A stretch of 64,000 nucleotides of DNA, taken from assembly GCF_009907385.1 (NCBI RefSeq), contig NZ_JAAATR010000082.1, positions 1-64,000 on the forward strand, given 5' to 3'. The notes under the pieces were generated by a model. It did not search any database and was not told the origin of the DNA. It was given only the letters and a program-made list of their open reading frames with translations. Position 1 is the first letter of the stretch, and the number at the start of each line of letters is the position of its first letter. A program made the translations under genes and the position numbers. Shown one piece after another: positions 50,041 to 60,229 of the stretch. Origin of the DNA: Atlantibacter hermannii. GTDB taxonomy: Bacteria; Pseudomonadota; Gammaproteobacteria; Enterobacterales; Enterobacteriaceae.

Positions 50041-50814
50041 ATGCACGCGCCCGATGCCTGGAAAGCGCTCAATCAGTTTACCGACGCCCGGATTGCGCTG
50101 GGACGCAGCGGCGCAAGCCTGCCCACCGCCGAAGTGCTGAAATTTGGCCTGGCCCACGCTCAGGCGCGGGACGCCATTCATCAGCCGTTTGACAGTGATA
50201 CCCTCGCCGCCCAGCTCGCCGCGCTGGATCTGGAAACATTGACGGTTCACAGCCAGGCGTCCGATCGTGCTGTGTATCTTAACCGGCCCGATCTGGGGCG
50301 GCGTCTGGATGAGCCGAGCCGCGAGATGCTGACGGCCCGGCGCGCATCGCCGCACGATGTGCTGCTGGTGATTGGCGACGGGCTCTCTTCCCATGCCGTT
50401 CACCGTCAGGCGGTGCCGTTGGTGAAGGCGCTGCTGCCCTTTCTGGCGACGCTGGGGTTATCCACCGGCCCGGTGGTGCTGGCCCACCAGTCGCGGGTCG
50501 CGCTGGGCGACGATATCGGCGAATGCCTGAACAGCAAGGCGGTAGCGATCCTGATCGGCGAACGGCCAGGGCTGTCGTCGCCGGATAGCCTCGGCGTCTA
50601 TCTGACGTGGAAACCTGAGCGCGCGCGCATTGAATCAGAGCGCAATTGCATTTCCAACATCCGCCCGGAGGGGCTGGGCTATGATGCGGCGGCGTTTAAA
50701 CTGGCCTGGCTGCTGGAGCAGGCATTTTTGCGGCGGTTGACGGGAGTGGGCCTGAAGGACGAAAGCGATAACCCGGCGCTGTGGGACAGGGTCAGGCCGG
50801 GGTTAGCAAAATAA
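50041..50814 (+). CDS. eutC: Ethanolamine ammonia-lyase small subunit EutC
   Basis: 257 residues. The cobalamin-binding side includes LVIGDGLSSHAV and VALGDDIGECLNSKAVAILIGERPGLSSPDSLG. It begins directly at the conserved domain (LNQFTDARIALGRSG) and lacks the roughly 30-40 extra N-terminal residues that carry the microcompartment targeting helix in Salmonella and E. coli EutC, so the enzyme is probably free in the cytoplasm. No EutA reactivase follows; the operon ends here. Confidence 0.93.
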   Translation: MHAPDAWKALNQFTDARIALGRSGASLPTAEVLKFGLAHAQARDAIHQPFDSDTLAAQLAALDLETLTVHSQASDRAVYLNRPDLGRRLDEPSREMLTARRASPHDVLLVIGDGLSSHAVHRQAVPLVKALLPFLATLGLSTGPVVLAHQSRVALGDDIGECLNSKAVAILIGERPGLSSPDSLGVYLTWKPERARIESERNCISNIRPEGLGYDAAAFKLAWLLEQAFLRRLTGVGLKDESDNPALWDRVRPGLAK

Positions 50815-50865
50815 ACTGGACGGATTTATGCGCAACGTATCAGGCAGCGCCAAATTTCAGGCAAT

Positions 50866-50890
50866 AAAAAACCACCCGAAGGTGGTTTAC
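50866..50890 (-). terminator. Terminator of the glyW-cysT-leuZ operon
   Basis: AAACCACC, loop TTCG (minus strand), GGTGGTTTTTTATT. The U run is on the minus strand, 40 bases past leuZ. It may also stop eutC transcripts less efficiently. Confidence 0.85.
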
Positions 50891-50929
50891 ACGACACTGC
50901 TTATCATTGATTTTATTCTTTATTTCCCG

Positions 50930-51016
50930 TGGTGCCCGGGGCGGGACTTGAACCCGCACAGCGCGAACGCCGAGGGATTTTAAATCCCTTGTGTCTACCG
51001 ATTTCACCACCCGGGC
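50930..51016 (-). tRNA. leuZ: tRNA-Leu (anticodon UAA)
   Basis: 87 bases with encoded CCA. GCCCGGG acceptor stem, anticodon loop with TAA in GGGATTTAAAATCCC, a long variable arm and the GGTTCAAGTCC T arm. Third gene of the tRNA operon, as in E. coli. Confidence 0.95.
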
Positions 51017-51026
51017 TCGGGAAAAT

Positions 51027-51100
51027 TGGAGGCGCGTTCCGGAGTCGAACCGGACTAGACGGATTTGCAATCCGCTACATAACCGCTTTGCTAACGCGCC
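51027..51100 (-). tRNA. cysT: tRNA-Cys (anticodon GCA)
   Basis: 74 bases with CCA. GGCGCGT acceptor stem and anticodon loop ATTGCAAAT (GCA). Ten bases from leuZ. Confidence 0.95.
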
Positions 51101-51153
51101 GAATACTGCTGCCTTTTCAGGCGGACACCTGCAAACTTGCCGGTATCAAAATC

Positions 51154-51229
<76 letters not shown>

Positions 51230-51302
51230 ATTCATCAGGTAATAATCTAATTACTTGATTTTGCTATCTTCTGGCAAACCGTGCTGCCGTTCGATGCGTT
51301 GC

Positions 51303-51330
51303 ATTCTACTGACCTGACGCAATGAGTCAA
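51303..51330 (-). promoter_or_regulatory. Promoter of the glyW-cysT-leuZ operon
   Basis: Minus strand TTGACT, 16-base spacer, TAGAAT. Close to consensus and placed between pgsA and glyW. Confidence 0.75.
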
Positions 51331-51380
51331 CGAAATTTTCTTTGATACTGATTCGTTTGCTGAATTTTGCGTCTATTCGA

Positions 51381-51929
51381 TCACGGTTCAAGCAAATCGC
51401 CGCGCGCCGCGTGCAAATACTGGAACATCGACCAGAACGTCAGCACCGCAGCGACGAAGAAAAGCCCGATTCCGGCGTATTCAACCCAGATATTCGGACG
51501 CCACAGCAGGCCAATTAGCGCGACCATCTGCGCGGTGGTTTTAACTTTGCCGATCCAGGACACCGCCACGCGTGCGCGTTTGCCAATCTCCGCCATCCAC
51601 TCACGCAGCGCAGAGATAATGATTTCACGGGCAATCATGGTGGCCGCAGGCAGCGTGATCCACCAGCTGTGATAATGTTCGACCACCAGCACCATCGCGA
51701 TGCCAACCAGCACTTTATCCGCCACCGGATCGAGGAACGCGCCAAATCGGGTGCTTTGGTTCCAGCGACGCGCCAGGTAGCCGTCGAACCAGTCGGTCAC
51801 CGCCGCCACCCAAAAAATAAACGCGCAGGCGAACGGGGCCCAGTTAAACGGCAGGTAGAACGCCAACACGAAAAACGGGATCAGGACGACACGAAACAGA
51901 GTAAGTAAAGTCGGAATATTCATTCGCAT
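51381..51929 (-). CDS. pgsA: Phosphatidylglycerophosphate synthase PgsA
   Basis: 182 residues with about four membrane helices. The CDP-alcohol phosphotransferase motif is exact: DGYLAR-N8-G-N3-D-N3-D ([11 protein letters not shown] then [12 protein letters not shown], about 41-67). It joins CDP-diacylglycerol and glycerol-3-phosphate, the committed step to phosphatidylglycerol and cardiolipin. Follows uvrC by 57 bases. Confidence 0.95.
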   Translation of the reverse strand: MRMNIPTLLTLFRVVLIPFFVLAFYLPFNWAPFACAFIFWVAAVTDWFDGYLARRWNQSTRFGAFLDPVADKVLVGIAMVLVVEHYHSWWITLPAATMIAREIIISALREWMAEIGKRARVAVSWIGKVKTTAQMVALIGLLWRPNIWVEYAGIGLFFVAAVLTFWSMFQYLHAARGDLLEP

Positions 51930-51986
51930 GGCGCAGGGTAACTGTCTGTAGTCAGTGGAAATTAAGGCTATGTTGCTACATAGCCC

Positions 51987-53819
51987 CTAATGTTTCAACG
52001 AGTAGTAGATCTTTTCTGCCAGAGCCTGTGAGATACCAGGAACTTTGGCGATCTCTTCGATGCTGGCATTTAACAACGGCTGTAAACCGCCCATGTATTT
52101 CAGCAACATCTGGCGGCGCTTCGGGCCAATCCCTTCGATGGTTTCGAGGGTACTGGTATTTTTAACTTTGGCGCGTTTTTTACGGTGACCGCTGATGGCA
52201 TGATCGTGCGACTCATCGCGGATATGTTGGATCACATGCAGCGCCGGTGAATCCGGCGGCAGCGAAAACCCCTCCCCTTCCGGCTCAAAAAACAGCGTTT
52301 CCAGCCCGGCTTTACGATCCGCGCCTTTCGCCACGCCGAGCAGCAGCGGGTGATGTTTATCCCACGGCACATCAAGCTCGGCGAATACCGCTTTCGCCTG
52401 GGCCAACTGCCCTTTGCCGCCGTCGATTAAAATCACATCGGGAATTTTGCTCTCTTCGATAGCTTTGCCATAGCGACGGCGCAGCACCTGGTTCATCGCC
52501 GCATAGTCATCGCCGGGCGTGATGCCGGTGATGTTGTAGCGCCGATATTCAGCGCGCAGCGGGCCATTTGGGTCGAATACCACGCAGGAAGCCACCGTCT
52601 GTTCGCCCATGGTGTGGCTGATGTCAAAACACTCCATGCGCTTAATCTCCGGCAGCTTCAGGGTCGCCGCCAGCGCCGTTAAGCGCTGAGAGATGGTGGA
52701 TTGCTGCGACAGGCGCGTCACCAGCGCGGTAGCGGCATTGGTGCGCGCCAGCTTCAGGTAGCGCGCCCGGTCGCCGCGCGGGCGGGTTTGCACATTGACG
52801 CGGCGGCCCGCCACTTCTGAAAGCGAATCGGCCAGCACGCTTTCGTCAGAGAGTTTAAAGTCGAGCAAGATTTCTGATGGCAGTGTACGCATCTGGCTGC
52901 CTTGCAGATAAAACTGCCCGACAAAGGTTTCCACCACTTCCGCCAGTTCAGTGCCGCCGGGGACTTTAGGATAATAGCTGCGGCTGCCCAGCACTTTACC
53001 CTGGCGGATAAACAGCACATGCACGCAGGCCATTCCGGCATCGAACGCCACGCCGATCACGTCCAGATCGTCGCCGGTATTGGAGACGAACTGTTTTTCA
53101 GTGACGCGGCGTACCGCCTGGATTTGATCGCGAATGCGCGCCGCCTCTTCAAATTCGAGATCCTGGCTGGCCTTTTCCATCCGCGTAACCAGTTGCGTGA
53201 GCACCTGGTCGTCTTTACCGGCCAGAAACAGACGCACATATTCCACCTGTTGCGCGTACTCTTCCTCGCTGACCAGCCCCTCAACGCAGGGCCCAAGGCA
53301 GCGACCAATTTGATATTGCAGACAGGGCCGGGAGCGATTGCGATAGACGCTGTTTTCGCACTGGCGGATCGGGAAAATCTTTTGCAGCAGGGCGAGCGTT
53401 TCGCGCACCGCATAGCCGTTAGGAAACGGACCGAAATATTCCCCTTTGGCATGTTTGGCACCGCGATGCACCGCCAGGCGCGGATGGGTGTCGCCGCTCA
53501 GGAAGATAAACGGATAGGACTTATCGTCGCGCAGCAGCACGTTATAGCGTGGCTGATAGAGCTTGATGTAGTTATGCTCCAGCAGCAGCGCTTCGGTCTC
53601 GGTATGGGTGACGGTGACATCGATATTTTCAATCTGCGCCACCAGCGCTTCCGTCTTGCGGCTGGAAAGCTGGACACGGAAATAGCTTGAAAGACGCTTT
53701 TTGAGATCTTTCGCTTTACCGACATAAATGACCGTACCGCCGGCATCATACATTCGGTAGACGCCGGGCTTGTTGGTGACGGTTTTTAAAAAAGATTTAG
53801 AATCGAACACTTCTCTCAC
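51987..53819 (-). CDS. uvrC: Excinuclease ABC subunit C (UvrC)
   Basis: 610 residues, the E. coli length, from the GTG at 53819. Domains: GIY-YIG nuclease ([21 protein letters not shown], cuts 3'), a UVR helical segment ([17 protein letters not shown]) that binds UvrB, an RNase H-like endonuclease core (5' cut) and two C-terminal helix-hairpin-helix motifs ([27 protein letters not shown]). It makes both incisions in nucleotide excision repair. The GTG overlaps the uvrY stop by two bases. Confidence 0.95.
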   Translation of the reverse strand: MREVFDSKSFLKTVTNKPGVYRMYDAGGTVIYVGKAKDLKKRLSSYFRVQLSSRKTEALVAQIENIDVTVTHTETEALLLEHNYIKLYQPRYNVLLRDDKSYPFIFLSGDTHPRLAVHRGAKHAKGEYFGPFPNGYAVRETLALLQKIFPIRQCENSVYRNRSRPCLQYQIGRCLGPCVEGLVSEEEYAQQVEYVRLFLAGKDDQVLTQLVTRMEKASQDLEFEEAARIRDQIQAVRRVTEKQFVSNTGDDLDVIGVAFDAGMACVHVLFIRQGKVLGSRSYYPKVPGGTELAEVVETFVGQFYLQGSQMRTLPSEILLDFKLSDESVLADSLSEVAGRRVNVQTRPRGDRARYLKLARTNAATALVTRLSQQSTISQRLTALAATLKLPEIKRMECFDISHTMGEQTVASCVVFDPNGPLRAEYRRYNITGITPGDDYAAMNQVLRRRYGKAIEESKIPDVILIDGGKGQLAQAKAVFAELDVPWDKHHPLLLGVAKGADRKAGLETLFFEPEGEGFSLPPDSPALHVIQHIRDESHDHAISGHRKKRAKVKNTSTLETIEGIGPKRRQMLLKYMGGLQPLLNASIEEIAKVPGISQALAEKIYYSLKH

Positions 53820-54472
53820 TGGCTGGCTAATGTTTGGGCATTGCACAGGCCATGGCGGATCGCAAGATGGGTCAATTCAACATCGCCGTGGATGTTCAGT
53901 TTGCTGAACATCCGGTAACGGTAGCTGTTCACCGTTTTCGGGCTGAGATTGAGCTGCTCGGAAATCTCGTTCACCTTCTGGCCTTTGGTAATCATGAGCA
54001 TAATCTGCAATTCCCGTTCAGACAAACTGGAGAACGGTGATTCCGCTTTTGCAGGCTCAATCTGGCTCAGCGCCATCTGTTGGGCGATATCCGATGCGAT
54101 ATAGCGTTGCCCCGCGTGAACGGAGCGTATTGCGCTCACCACTTCGGACGGCGCAGCGCCTTTGCTGAGATAGCCAGCGGCACCGGCCTGCATCACCTTA
54201 GCGGGAAGCGGGTTTTCGGTGTGTATAGTTAACATAATGACTTTGATATCAGAACCTGAGCGCGCGATTTTACGCGTGGCTTCAAGGCCCCCGATGCCGG
54301 GCATGTTCATGTCCATCAGGACAACATCCACCGGGTTAGAACGGCACCATTTCACGGCGTCCTCGCCGCAACAGGCTTCACCTGCGACTTTAATGCCCTT
54401 GATATCATCAAGAATGCGTCGTATCCCTGCGCGCACCAGTTCATGGTCATCAACAAGAAGAACGTTGATCAA
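53816..54472 (-). CDS. uvrY: Response regulator UvrY (GacA family)
   Basis: 218 residues, starting at the TTG at 54472, which puts GGAG at a normal distance; the upstream in-frame ATG at 54481 touches the GGAG and is unlikely to be used. Receiver domain with VDDHE and phospho-Asp in [10 protein letters not shown] (about residue 54), then a LuxR-type helix-turn-helix ([22 protein letters not shown]). With BarA it activates the CsrB/CsrC RNAs. Coupled to uvrC. Confidence 0.95.
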   Translation of the reverse strand: MINVLLVDDHELVRAGIRRILDDIKGIKVAGEACCGEDAVKWCRSNPVDVVLMDMNMPGIGGLEATRKIARSGSDIKVIMLTIHTENPLPAKVMQAGAAGYLSKGAAPSEVVSAIRSVHAGQRYIASDIAQQMALSQIEPAKAESPFSSLSERELQIMLMITKGQKVNEISEQLNLSPKTVNSYRYRMFSKLNIHGDVELTHLAIRHGLCNAQTLASQ

Positions 54473-54948
54473 AGGAAACATCTCCAGAATAGGGATAACG
54501 CTGCTGACAGATAATTTTCCATATATTAACGGGTTTTAAGTCAACTTTAAAACGCAAAAAAAGTACTTTGCGGTTCATGCTCGCATTTCTGGAAATATTT
54601 CTCTTAAATTTCCGCGTAAATCGCCCGCGCCAATCAATAAAAACCATTATTAATCAATTAATTATATTTATATCGTTTTAACAAAATCTAAAACACATTG
54701 AAGAAAACGTGAAAGCCTTTTCCATAAAGACAGTATTTAACGATTTAAAAACTTTGTTGAAACAAATAATTCAGTCCTGACAAGCGAGTCAGTAAGTGCT
54801 GTTCAACCGGAATGTTTATTTAAATAAACCTTGCCTCAACAAGATTAAAAAACAACCACTCCCGACTTCCATTGGGTGTGATATACTCCGCGCCTTTGAG
54901 ATTAACAACACGCCTGTTTGCGCGTTAACATTCCATTGAGGTAAAGAA
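54473..54948. promoter_or_regulatory. uvrY/yecF divergent intergenic region
   Basis: About 475 bases, very AT-rich in the uvrY half. An extended -10 for yecF (TGATATACT, 54879-54887) is visible. No operator or RNA gene is recognised in the rest; the length suggests complex control of uvrY. Confidence 0.45.
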
Positions 54949-55173
54949 ATGAGCACCCCTGATTTTTCCACCACTGACAATCTTCAGGAACTGGCACTGG
55001 AAGTCTCCTGCATGAAGAACCTGCTGACGCTTATGCTCCAGGCGATGGGCCAGGCAGATGCGGGCCGTGTCATCATTAAGATGGAAAAGCAGATCGCTCA
55101 GATGGAAGATACCGCCCAGGCGGAGCTGTTCAGCAATACCGTTAAGCAAATCAAACAGGCCTACCGCCAGTAA
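54949..55173 (+). CDS. yecF: DUF2594 family protein YecF
   Basis: 74 residues, almost all helical ([21 protein letters not shown], then [18 protein letters not shown]), probably a coiled coil. Function unknown. GAGGTAAAG precedes the ATG. Convergent with sdiA across a strong terminator, as in E. coli. Confidence 0.9.
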   Translation: MSTPDFSTTDNLQELALEVSCMKNLLTLMLQAMGQADAGRVIIKMEKQIAQMEDTAQAELFSNTVKQIKQAYRQ

Positions 55174-55179
55174 ACAAAA

Positions 55180-55209
55180 ACGCGGCGGTGATCGTTATCA
55201 CCGCCGCGT
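55180..55209. terminator. Bidirectional terminator between yecF and sdiA
   Basis: ACGCGGCGGTGAT, loop CGTT, ATCACCGCCGCGT: a perfect 13-bp stem with A run on one side. Confidence 0.85.
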
Positions 55210-55239
55210 CCGTTTGCTGCCGCATCTGCCTCTCTCCGG

Positions 55240-55962
55240 TTAAATGAGTCCCATCGCCACCGCGTAGCACGCCACCTGAGTTTTATTCGGCGCATTGAAT
55301 TTCTTCTGCATATTCTTCTGATGGAAGTTCACCGTATTTTCCGAAATCGACAGGATCATGGCAATTTCCGCTGAGGTTTTCCCTTCCGCCGTCCATTGCA
55401 GGATTTCACGCTCGCGTTTGCTGAATTTCATCTCCAGCCCGATCATCGCCGGGGAGTTCATGCGCAGCAGCGCCATCATGCTGAGATCGGCCAGATAATG
55501 CAGCCGCAACGCCAGTTCATCTTCCGACAGCCAGGCATCCTGAACGCGCAGGTTCGATGCCGAGAGGAATCCCAGCGCGCGTCCCGGCGCCATCGCCGTC
55601 TGGGTAACGCCGTTACGCAAACCAAAGTCCCGCGCGGCATCCCAGAAATCCGGCGCACCGCTAAACAGTTCATCGGTCCAGGGCAGATAACCGCGATGCA
55701 AATTATTGGGGTTTAACACCGGATCGACAGCAAAATAGTTTTCCGCATAGTAATGCTGCGCCCACTCGTCGCGGTAGGTGGTAAAAAGCGTAAGTTTAGG
55801 GCGAGTAAACGGCACGGGATGCCTTATGCACAGCGAATAATAATCGAACGCCATGGCTTGCGTTTCGCTCGCCAGAATATGTTCTACGTCTGCACTGTCT
55901 CGGGTTTCCTGAAAACGATTGAAAACCTTTTTCCGCCATTTGAAAAAGTCACTTTCCGTCAT
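55240..55962 (-). CDS. sdiA: LuxR-type quorum-sensing regulator SdiA
   Basis: 240 residues. The N-terminal autoinducer domain carries the family residues (YYSLCIRHPVPFTRPK, WAQHYYAENYFAVDPVLN, LPWTDELF) and the C-terminal LuxR helix-turn-helix reads KREREILQWTAEGKTSAEIAMILSISENTVNFHQKN. It senses acyl-homoserine lactones made by other species; no luxI synthase is nearby. Single gene. Confidence 0.94.
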   Translation of the reverse strand: MTESDFFKWRKKVFNRFQETRDSADVEHILASETQAMAFDYYSLCIRHPVPFTRPKLTLFTTYRDEWAQHYYAENYFAVDPVLNPNNLHRGYLPWTDELFSGAPDFWDAARDFGLRNGVTQTAMAPGRALGFLSASNLRVQDAWLSEDELALRLHYLADLSMMALLRMNSPAMIGLEMKFSKREREILQWTAEGKTSAEIAMILSISENTVNFHQKNMQKKFNAPNKTQVACYAVAMGLI

Positions 55963-56182
55963 TCTGCGTTACGTGTTCCCGGTATGATTGATTAATTATT
56001 TTGATGGGATAAATTACCATAAATGGGACTTTATCTTATCTATGAATGCAGGGCTTAACATTCACGAGAAAGATGAATTCACTCTCTAAGGCGCAATTTT
56101 TCATGGTTTCCACTGATGCCAAACTTTACGGGCTCGCGCATCGACGCAAGCCCGGCGTTAACGGCACATAATGCCCTTTGGC

Positions 56183-56935
56183 TTACTGCATGAGGAATTT
56201 CTCAAGGAACTGCCGGGTACGTGGCTGTTGCGGATGGGCAAACAGCGCTTTTGCCGGGCCCTGCTCGACAATTCGCCCCTGGTCCATAAAAATTGCCCGG
56301 TCTGCCACATCGCGCGCAAAGCTCATTTCATGCGTTACGATCACCATGGTGCGCTTCTCTTCGGCGAGCTGACGGATGGTGCTCAGCACCTCGCCAACCA
56401 GTTCCGGATCGAGCGCCGAGGTGGGCTCATCAAACAAAATCACATCCGGACGCATCGCCAGAGCGCGGGCGATGGCCACTCGCTGCTGCTGGCCGCCGGA
56501 TAAGCGGCGTGGATAGCTGGTCTCTTTGCCGGTTAACCCAACTTTAGCCAGCAGCTCCCGGGCGCGGGTCACGGCTTCCTCTTTCGGCTCTCCTTTCACG
56601 ATCACCGGGCCTTCAATGATGTTCTCCAGCACGGTGCGATGGGGAAACAGATTGAAGTTCTGGAACACGAACCCCACGTGCTGGCGCAGCTGGCGCACCC
56701 GCTCCTTTTGCTGCCCCATGGATTTGGCGGCATCAATAGTGATATCGCCCACCTGAATGGTGCCGGCATCGGGTTGCTCGAGCAGATTAATGCTGCGCAG
56801 CAAAGTGGTTTTTCCGGAGCCGCTCGGCCCGATAATCGCCACCACTTCGCCGGGTTTGACCTCAAGATCGATACCGTGCAGCACCGTCTGCCCATGGAAT
56901 TTCTTCACCAGTTGTTTGACTGAAATCGCGCTCAT
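56183..56935 (-). CDS. tcyN: L-cystine ABC transporter ATPase TcyN (YecC)
   Basis: 250 residues of the polar amino acid uptake class. Walker [10 protein letters not shown], signature LSGGQQQR, Walker [13 protein letters not shown], switch VTHEMSFA. Energises cystine import through TcyL. Its ATG overlaps the end of tcyL by four bases. Confidence 0.94.
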   Translation of the reverse strand: MSAISVKQLVKKFHGQTVLHGIDLEVKPGEVVAIIGPSGSGKTTLLRSINLLEQPDAGTIQVGDITIDAAKSMGQQKERVRQLRQHVGFVFQNFNLFPHRTVLENIIEGPVIVKGEPKEEAVTRARELLAKVGLTGKETSYPRRLSGGQQQRVAIARALAMRPDVILFDEPTSALDPELVGEVLSTIRQLAEEKRTMVIVTHEMSFARDVADRAIFMDQGRIVEQGPAKALFAHPQQPRTRQFLEKFLMQ

Positions 56936-57600
56936 TTGGGATCACGCTCCTGACGGTTAAGCTGGTTTTCGAAATAGTTCTGCAGGGTGGAGAGCACCGT
57001 CGCCATGACCCAGTAAATCAGCGATGCCGCCAGGTACATGGTAAACACCTCCAGCGTGCGGGAGGTGATCAGCTGCGCCTGACGGAACAATTCCGGCACC
57101 TGAATAGTGGCGGCCAGCGACGTATCTTTCACCAGGCTGATAAAACTGTTGCTCAGCGGCGGCAGCGCCACGCGCGCGGCCTGAGGCAAAATGGCGCGGC
57201 GCAGCGCCTGCCAGCGCGTCATTCCGATACTGGCGGCGGCCTCCCACTGGCCTTTATCAATCGATGAGATCGCGGCGCGCAGGGTTTCTGAGGCATAGGC
57301 CGCGGTATTCAGCGACAGGCCAATCATCGCCGCCGGGATCGGATCCAGTTCAATGCCGAACTGCGGCAGACCGTAATAGATCATAAACAGCTGGGCGATC
57401 AGCGGCGTGCCGCGAAAAATCGAGATATAAAAACGCGCCAGCCAGGAAACCGGCCAAATCGGCGACAGACGCATCAGGGCCAGAATAAACCCGAGCACCA
57501 GCCCAAAGAACATCCCGCCGATGCTGAGCTGGAGAGTAAACACCGCCCCTTTCAGCAAAAACGGCAGAGAATCAATAATCAGTTGAATACTTTCTTGCAT
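56932..57600 (-). CDS. tcyL: L-cystine ABC transporter permease TcyL (YecS)
   Basis: 222 residues, about five helices, with the His/Glu/Gln-type permease signature [22 protein letters not shown] and the EAA loop [22 protein letters not shown] that contacts the ATPase. Lies 20 bases after dcyD in one operon with tcyN. Confidence 0.94.
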   Translation of the reverse strand: MQESIQLIIDSLPFLLKGAVFTLQLSIGGMFFGLVLGFILALMRLSPIWPVSWLARFYISIFRGTPLIAQLFMIYYGLPQFGIELDPIPAAMIGLSLNTAAYASETLRAAISSIDKGQWEAAASIGMTRWQALRRAILPQAARVALPPLSNSFISLVKDTSLAATIQVPELFRQAQLITSRTLEVFTMYLAASLIYWVMATVLSTLQNYFENQLNRQERDPK

Positions 57601-57620
57601 TGTTATTTTTCACCCGGCAA

Positions 57621-58604
57621 TCAAACGTGGGGATGATAGGCGAACAGCGCAGGCGCGCCGCCGGTGTGGACAAACAGAATCGGCCCGCGATCGTTAAAGC
57701 GCTTCTGTTCGATGCCGTCGATAAGCCCCGCCATGGCTTTGCCGGTATACACCGGGTCGAGCAGAATCCCTTCCAGCCTGGCCAGCAGTTTTACGGCTTC
57801 CATGCCTTCCTCGTTCGGCGCGCCGTAGCCTGGGCCGAAGTAGTCGTCCCACAGGGTAATGTCGGCCGCGGCGGTTAATTCCAGCTGCTGCGCCACGGCC
57901 TGCTGCAGCGCCACCACTTTCGGCTTCTGCATGGCGATGGTGCGCGACACGGTAACGCCGATCAGCTCCACGTCAGGCATCAGTTGCTCAAGGCCCACCG
58001 CCAGACCGGCATGCGTGCCGGCGCTGCCGGATGCCACGACCACTGAGCTCAGGCTGATCGATTCGCACTGGTGGGCGATTTCCAGCGCGCTTTCCACATA
58101 GCCCATCGCGCCCAGGGCGTTGGAACCGCCTACCGGGATGATGTAAGGACGAAAGCCCTGCGCTTCCACGCGGGTGGCTAAGGCTTCAAGCTGCGCGTCC
58201 GGGTTATCCAGGGCATCGCACATCTCGATCTGGACATTGAACAGGTCGAGCAGCAGGCGGTTGCCGTTGGTGAGATAGTTTTCCGCGCGGGTGCCCAGCG
58301 GGTTTTCCAGCAGCGCCACGCAGTGCAGCCCCAGCTTCGCCGCCACCGCTGCGGTCTGGCGCACGTGGTTGGACTGGATCGCGCCCGCCGTGATTAAGGT
58401 GTCCGCCCCTTCGCGTAGCGCATCCGCCGCCAGGAACTCCAGCTTACGCAGCTTGTTGCCGCCCATCGCCATCGGCGTCACATCGTCACGCTTGATATAG
58501 ATTTCCCGGCCCAGATAATCGGAAAAGCGCGGTAAAAACTCCAGCGGCGTGGGTGCGCCAATAAATTCCAGACGCGGAAAGCGGGTTAAGTTATGCAATG
58601 ACAT
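57621..58604 (-). CDS. dcyD: D-cysteine desulfhydrase DcyD
   Basis: 327 residues from the ATG at 58604 (CGGAGA upstream). PLP-dependent fold-type II, ACC-deaminase family: the Schiff-base lysine lies in [12 protein letters not shown], and a phosphate-binding [14 protein letters not shown] follows in the middle. It degrades D-cysteine to pyruvate, sulfide and ammonia, matching its place inside the cystine uptake cluster. Confidence 0.94.
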   Translation of the reverse strand: MSLHNLTRFPRLEFIGAPTPLEFLPRFSDYLGREIYIKRDDVTPMAMGGNKLRKLEFLAADALREGADTLITAGAIQSNHVRQTAAVAAKLGLHCVALLENPLGTRAENYLTNGNRLLLDLFNVQIEMCDALDNPDAQLEALATRVEAQGFRPYIIPVGGSNALGAMGYVESALEIAHQCESISLSSVVVASGSAGTHAGLAVGLEQLMPDVELIGVTVSRTIAMQKPKVVALQQAVAQQLELTAAADITLWDDYFGPGYGAPNEEGMEAVKLLARLEGILLDPVYTGKAMAGLIDGIEQKRFNDRGPILFVHTGGAPALFAYHPHV

Positions 58605-58682
58605 GAGATCTCCGGATGCCGTTTTCTGTTCGCAATGGTCATAATTATGCATCACATGCGCCAGCGCTGGCGGCATGCAATA

Positions 58683-58711
58683 AAAAAAGGTGCTGATTTC
58701 AGCACCTTTTT
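58683..58711 (-). terminator. Terminator after tcyJ
   Basis: AAAAAGGTGCTGA and TCAGCACCTTTTT form a strong stem with U run past the tcyJ stop, so dcyD-tcyLN receives only part of the fliAZ-tcyJ transcription or has its own promoter. Confidence 0.88.
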
Positions 58712-58725
58712 GCATTTGCGACGAC

Positions 58726-59526
58726 TTATTTCGTCACGTCGGCACCGAACCATTTCTCGGAGAGTTTGGCCAGGGTCCCGTCTTTCTGCATTTCAGCAAT
58801 CGCCTGATCCACCGCTTTCAGCAGATCCTCGTTGCCTTTACGCAGCGCGACGCCCGCTTCCTGACGGGAGAACGGCTCGCCCGCGACCGCCAGGGTATCT
58901 TTGGTTTTCTTGACCAGATCCAGCGCGGCCAGACGGTCAACCAGAATGGCGTCGATACGGCCTACGCGCAGATCCTGGTATTTGGTCGGGTCATCATCGT
59001 AAGTGCGGATATCCACGCCCTGCACGTTCTGGCGCAGCCACTCTTCATAGTTGGTGCCCAGGCCGACGCCCACTTTTTTGCCTTTCAGGTCAGCTTCAGA
59101 TTTGATTGCGCCTTCGTTGCCTTTTTTCACCAGCGCCTGAATACCGGAAACGGTGTACGGCGTGGAGAAGTCGTATTTTTTCTTACGCTCGTCGGAAATC
59201 GTCACCTGGTTGATCACCACGTCGATACGCTTAGAATCCAGCGAGGCCAGCATCCCGTCCCATTTGGTCGGTTTCAGGGATGCCTTCACGCCGAGGTGCT
59301 TCGCCAGCTCTTCGGCGAATTCCACTTCGAAGCCGGTGAGCTTACCGTCGTCGCCCTGGAAGCTGAACGGCGGATAGGTGCCTTCCAGGCCAACCAGCAG
59401 CGTGCCGCGCTCTTTCACTTTGTTAAGCAGATCTTCCGCAGCGAAAGTTTTTGCGCTTACGCCTGCCATCAATGCCACTGCCATCACGCCCATCAGCGCC
59501 TGGCGGCCAAACTGTGCAAGTTTCAT
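58726..59526 (-). CDS. tcyJ: L-cystine-binding protein TcyJ (FliY)
   Basis: 266 residues from the ATG at 59526 (GGGGTATC upstream), with a signal peptide ending at KTFAA. Type II solute-binding fold of family 3 ([29 protein letters not shown], then [22 protein letters not shown]). It binds cystine in the periplasm for TcyL/TcyN. Downstream of fliZ, hence its old name. Confidence 0.94.
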   Translation of the reverse strand: MKLAQFGRQALMGVMAVALMAGVSAKTFAAEDLLNKVKERGTLLVGLEGTYPPFSFQGDDGKLTGFEVEFAEELAKHLGVKASLKPTKWDGMLASLDSKRIDVVINQVTISDERKKKYDFSTPYTVSGIQALVKKGNEGAIKSEADLKGKKVGVGLGTNYEEWLRQNVQGVDIRTYDDDPTKYQDLRVGRIDAILVDRLAALDLVKKTKDTLAVAGEPFSRQEAGVALRKGNEDLLKAVDQAIAEMQKDGTLAKLSEKWFGADVTK

Positions 59527-59611
59527 AGATACCCCAGATATCGAAATTTTCAGCCAGTTTAAAGAGTTACACCTGTTAAGCAAACAACAGAATGGAACGA
59601 GTTATGCCAAA

Positions 59612-60163
59612 TTAATATATAGCAGAAGTCGTCTCATACAGGTTTTTTGCGGGCTCACTCTGATGATTGTGGTGTAAATAACGGGAGTATTTACGCAGCG
59701 CAATACGGTAATTATTGGTGCTGGTCGGCGGCAGCCAGCGCTCAAGCTGATCTTCAATCTCGCCCTGCTGCGCCTGGTCGGCGGGAATTTGCTGGGCTTC
59801 CAGATGCTCGCCCAGACGGCGCAGGCGCACCACGTATTCGCGGATGGTGCCGGGGCTCATGTCGGTGCGTTCAAACAGGTATTGTTTAAAGCCGATGATA
59901 TCAAAATGCTCGCTCTGCACTTTGCAGTGAAGATCGCCGCAGAAGCGGCACAGCGCCGACCATTCGTGGCGCTGGCTGGCCCAGGTCGCTTCATCGATTA
60001 AGGTATCGAGCTGGGCGATGGCGGTTTTATTAACGATAGTCCCACGATGGACCAGGGTGATGCGGTCCAGAAGTTTGCCGCAATGGGCGCAATGGGTTTC
60101 TGCGTGTTTAAAGTCTTTCAGGTAGCGGCTAATAGGCCGTTTTTTTTGTTGTGGCTCAGTCAT
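59612..60163 (-). CDS. fliZ: Flagellar regulator FliZ
   Basis: 183 residues from the ATG at 60163 (CGGGAGT upstream). Blocks conserved with E. coli FliZ include ISRYLKDFKH, HCAHCGKLLDRITLV, ALCRFCGDLHCK and TSTNNYRIALRKY; the middle resembles an integrase SAM-like DNA-binding domain. It favours motility over curli and biofilm by binding sigma-S type promoters. The C-terminal tail has diverged. Follows fliA in one operon. Confidence 0.93.
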   Translation of the reverse strand: MTEPQQKKRPISRYLKDFKHAETHCAHCGKLLDRITLVHRGTIVNKTAIAQLDTLIDEATWASQRHEWSALCRFCGDLHCKVQSEHFDIIGFKQYLFERTDMSPGTIREYVVRLRRLGEHLEAQQIPADQAQQGEIEDQLERWLPPTSTNNYRIALRKYSRYLHHNHQSEPAKNLYETTSAIY

Positions 60164-60229
60164 AGTGACTCCCGGTGTGACATGCATGAGTGGCATTTCC
60201 ATTTCCAGGATGATGAGCAGCTCAACAAC

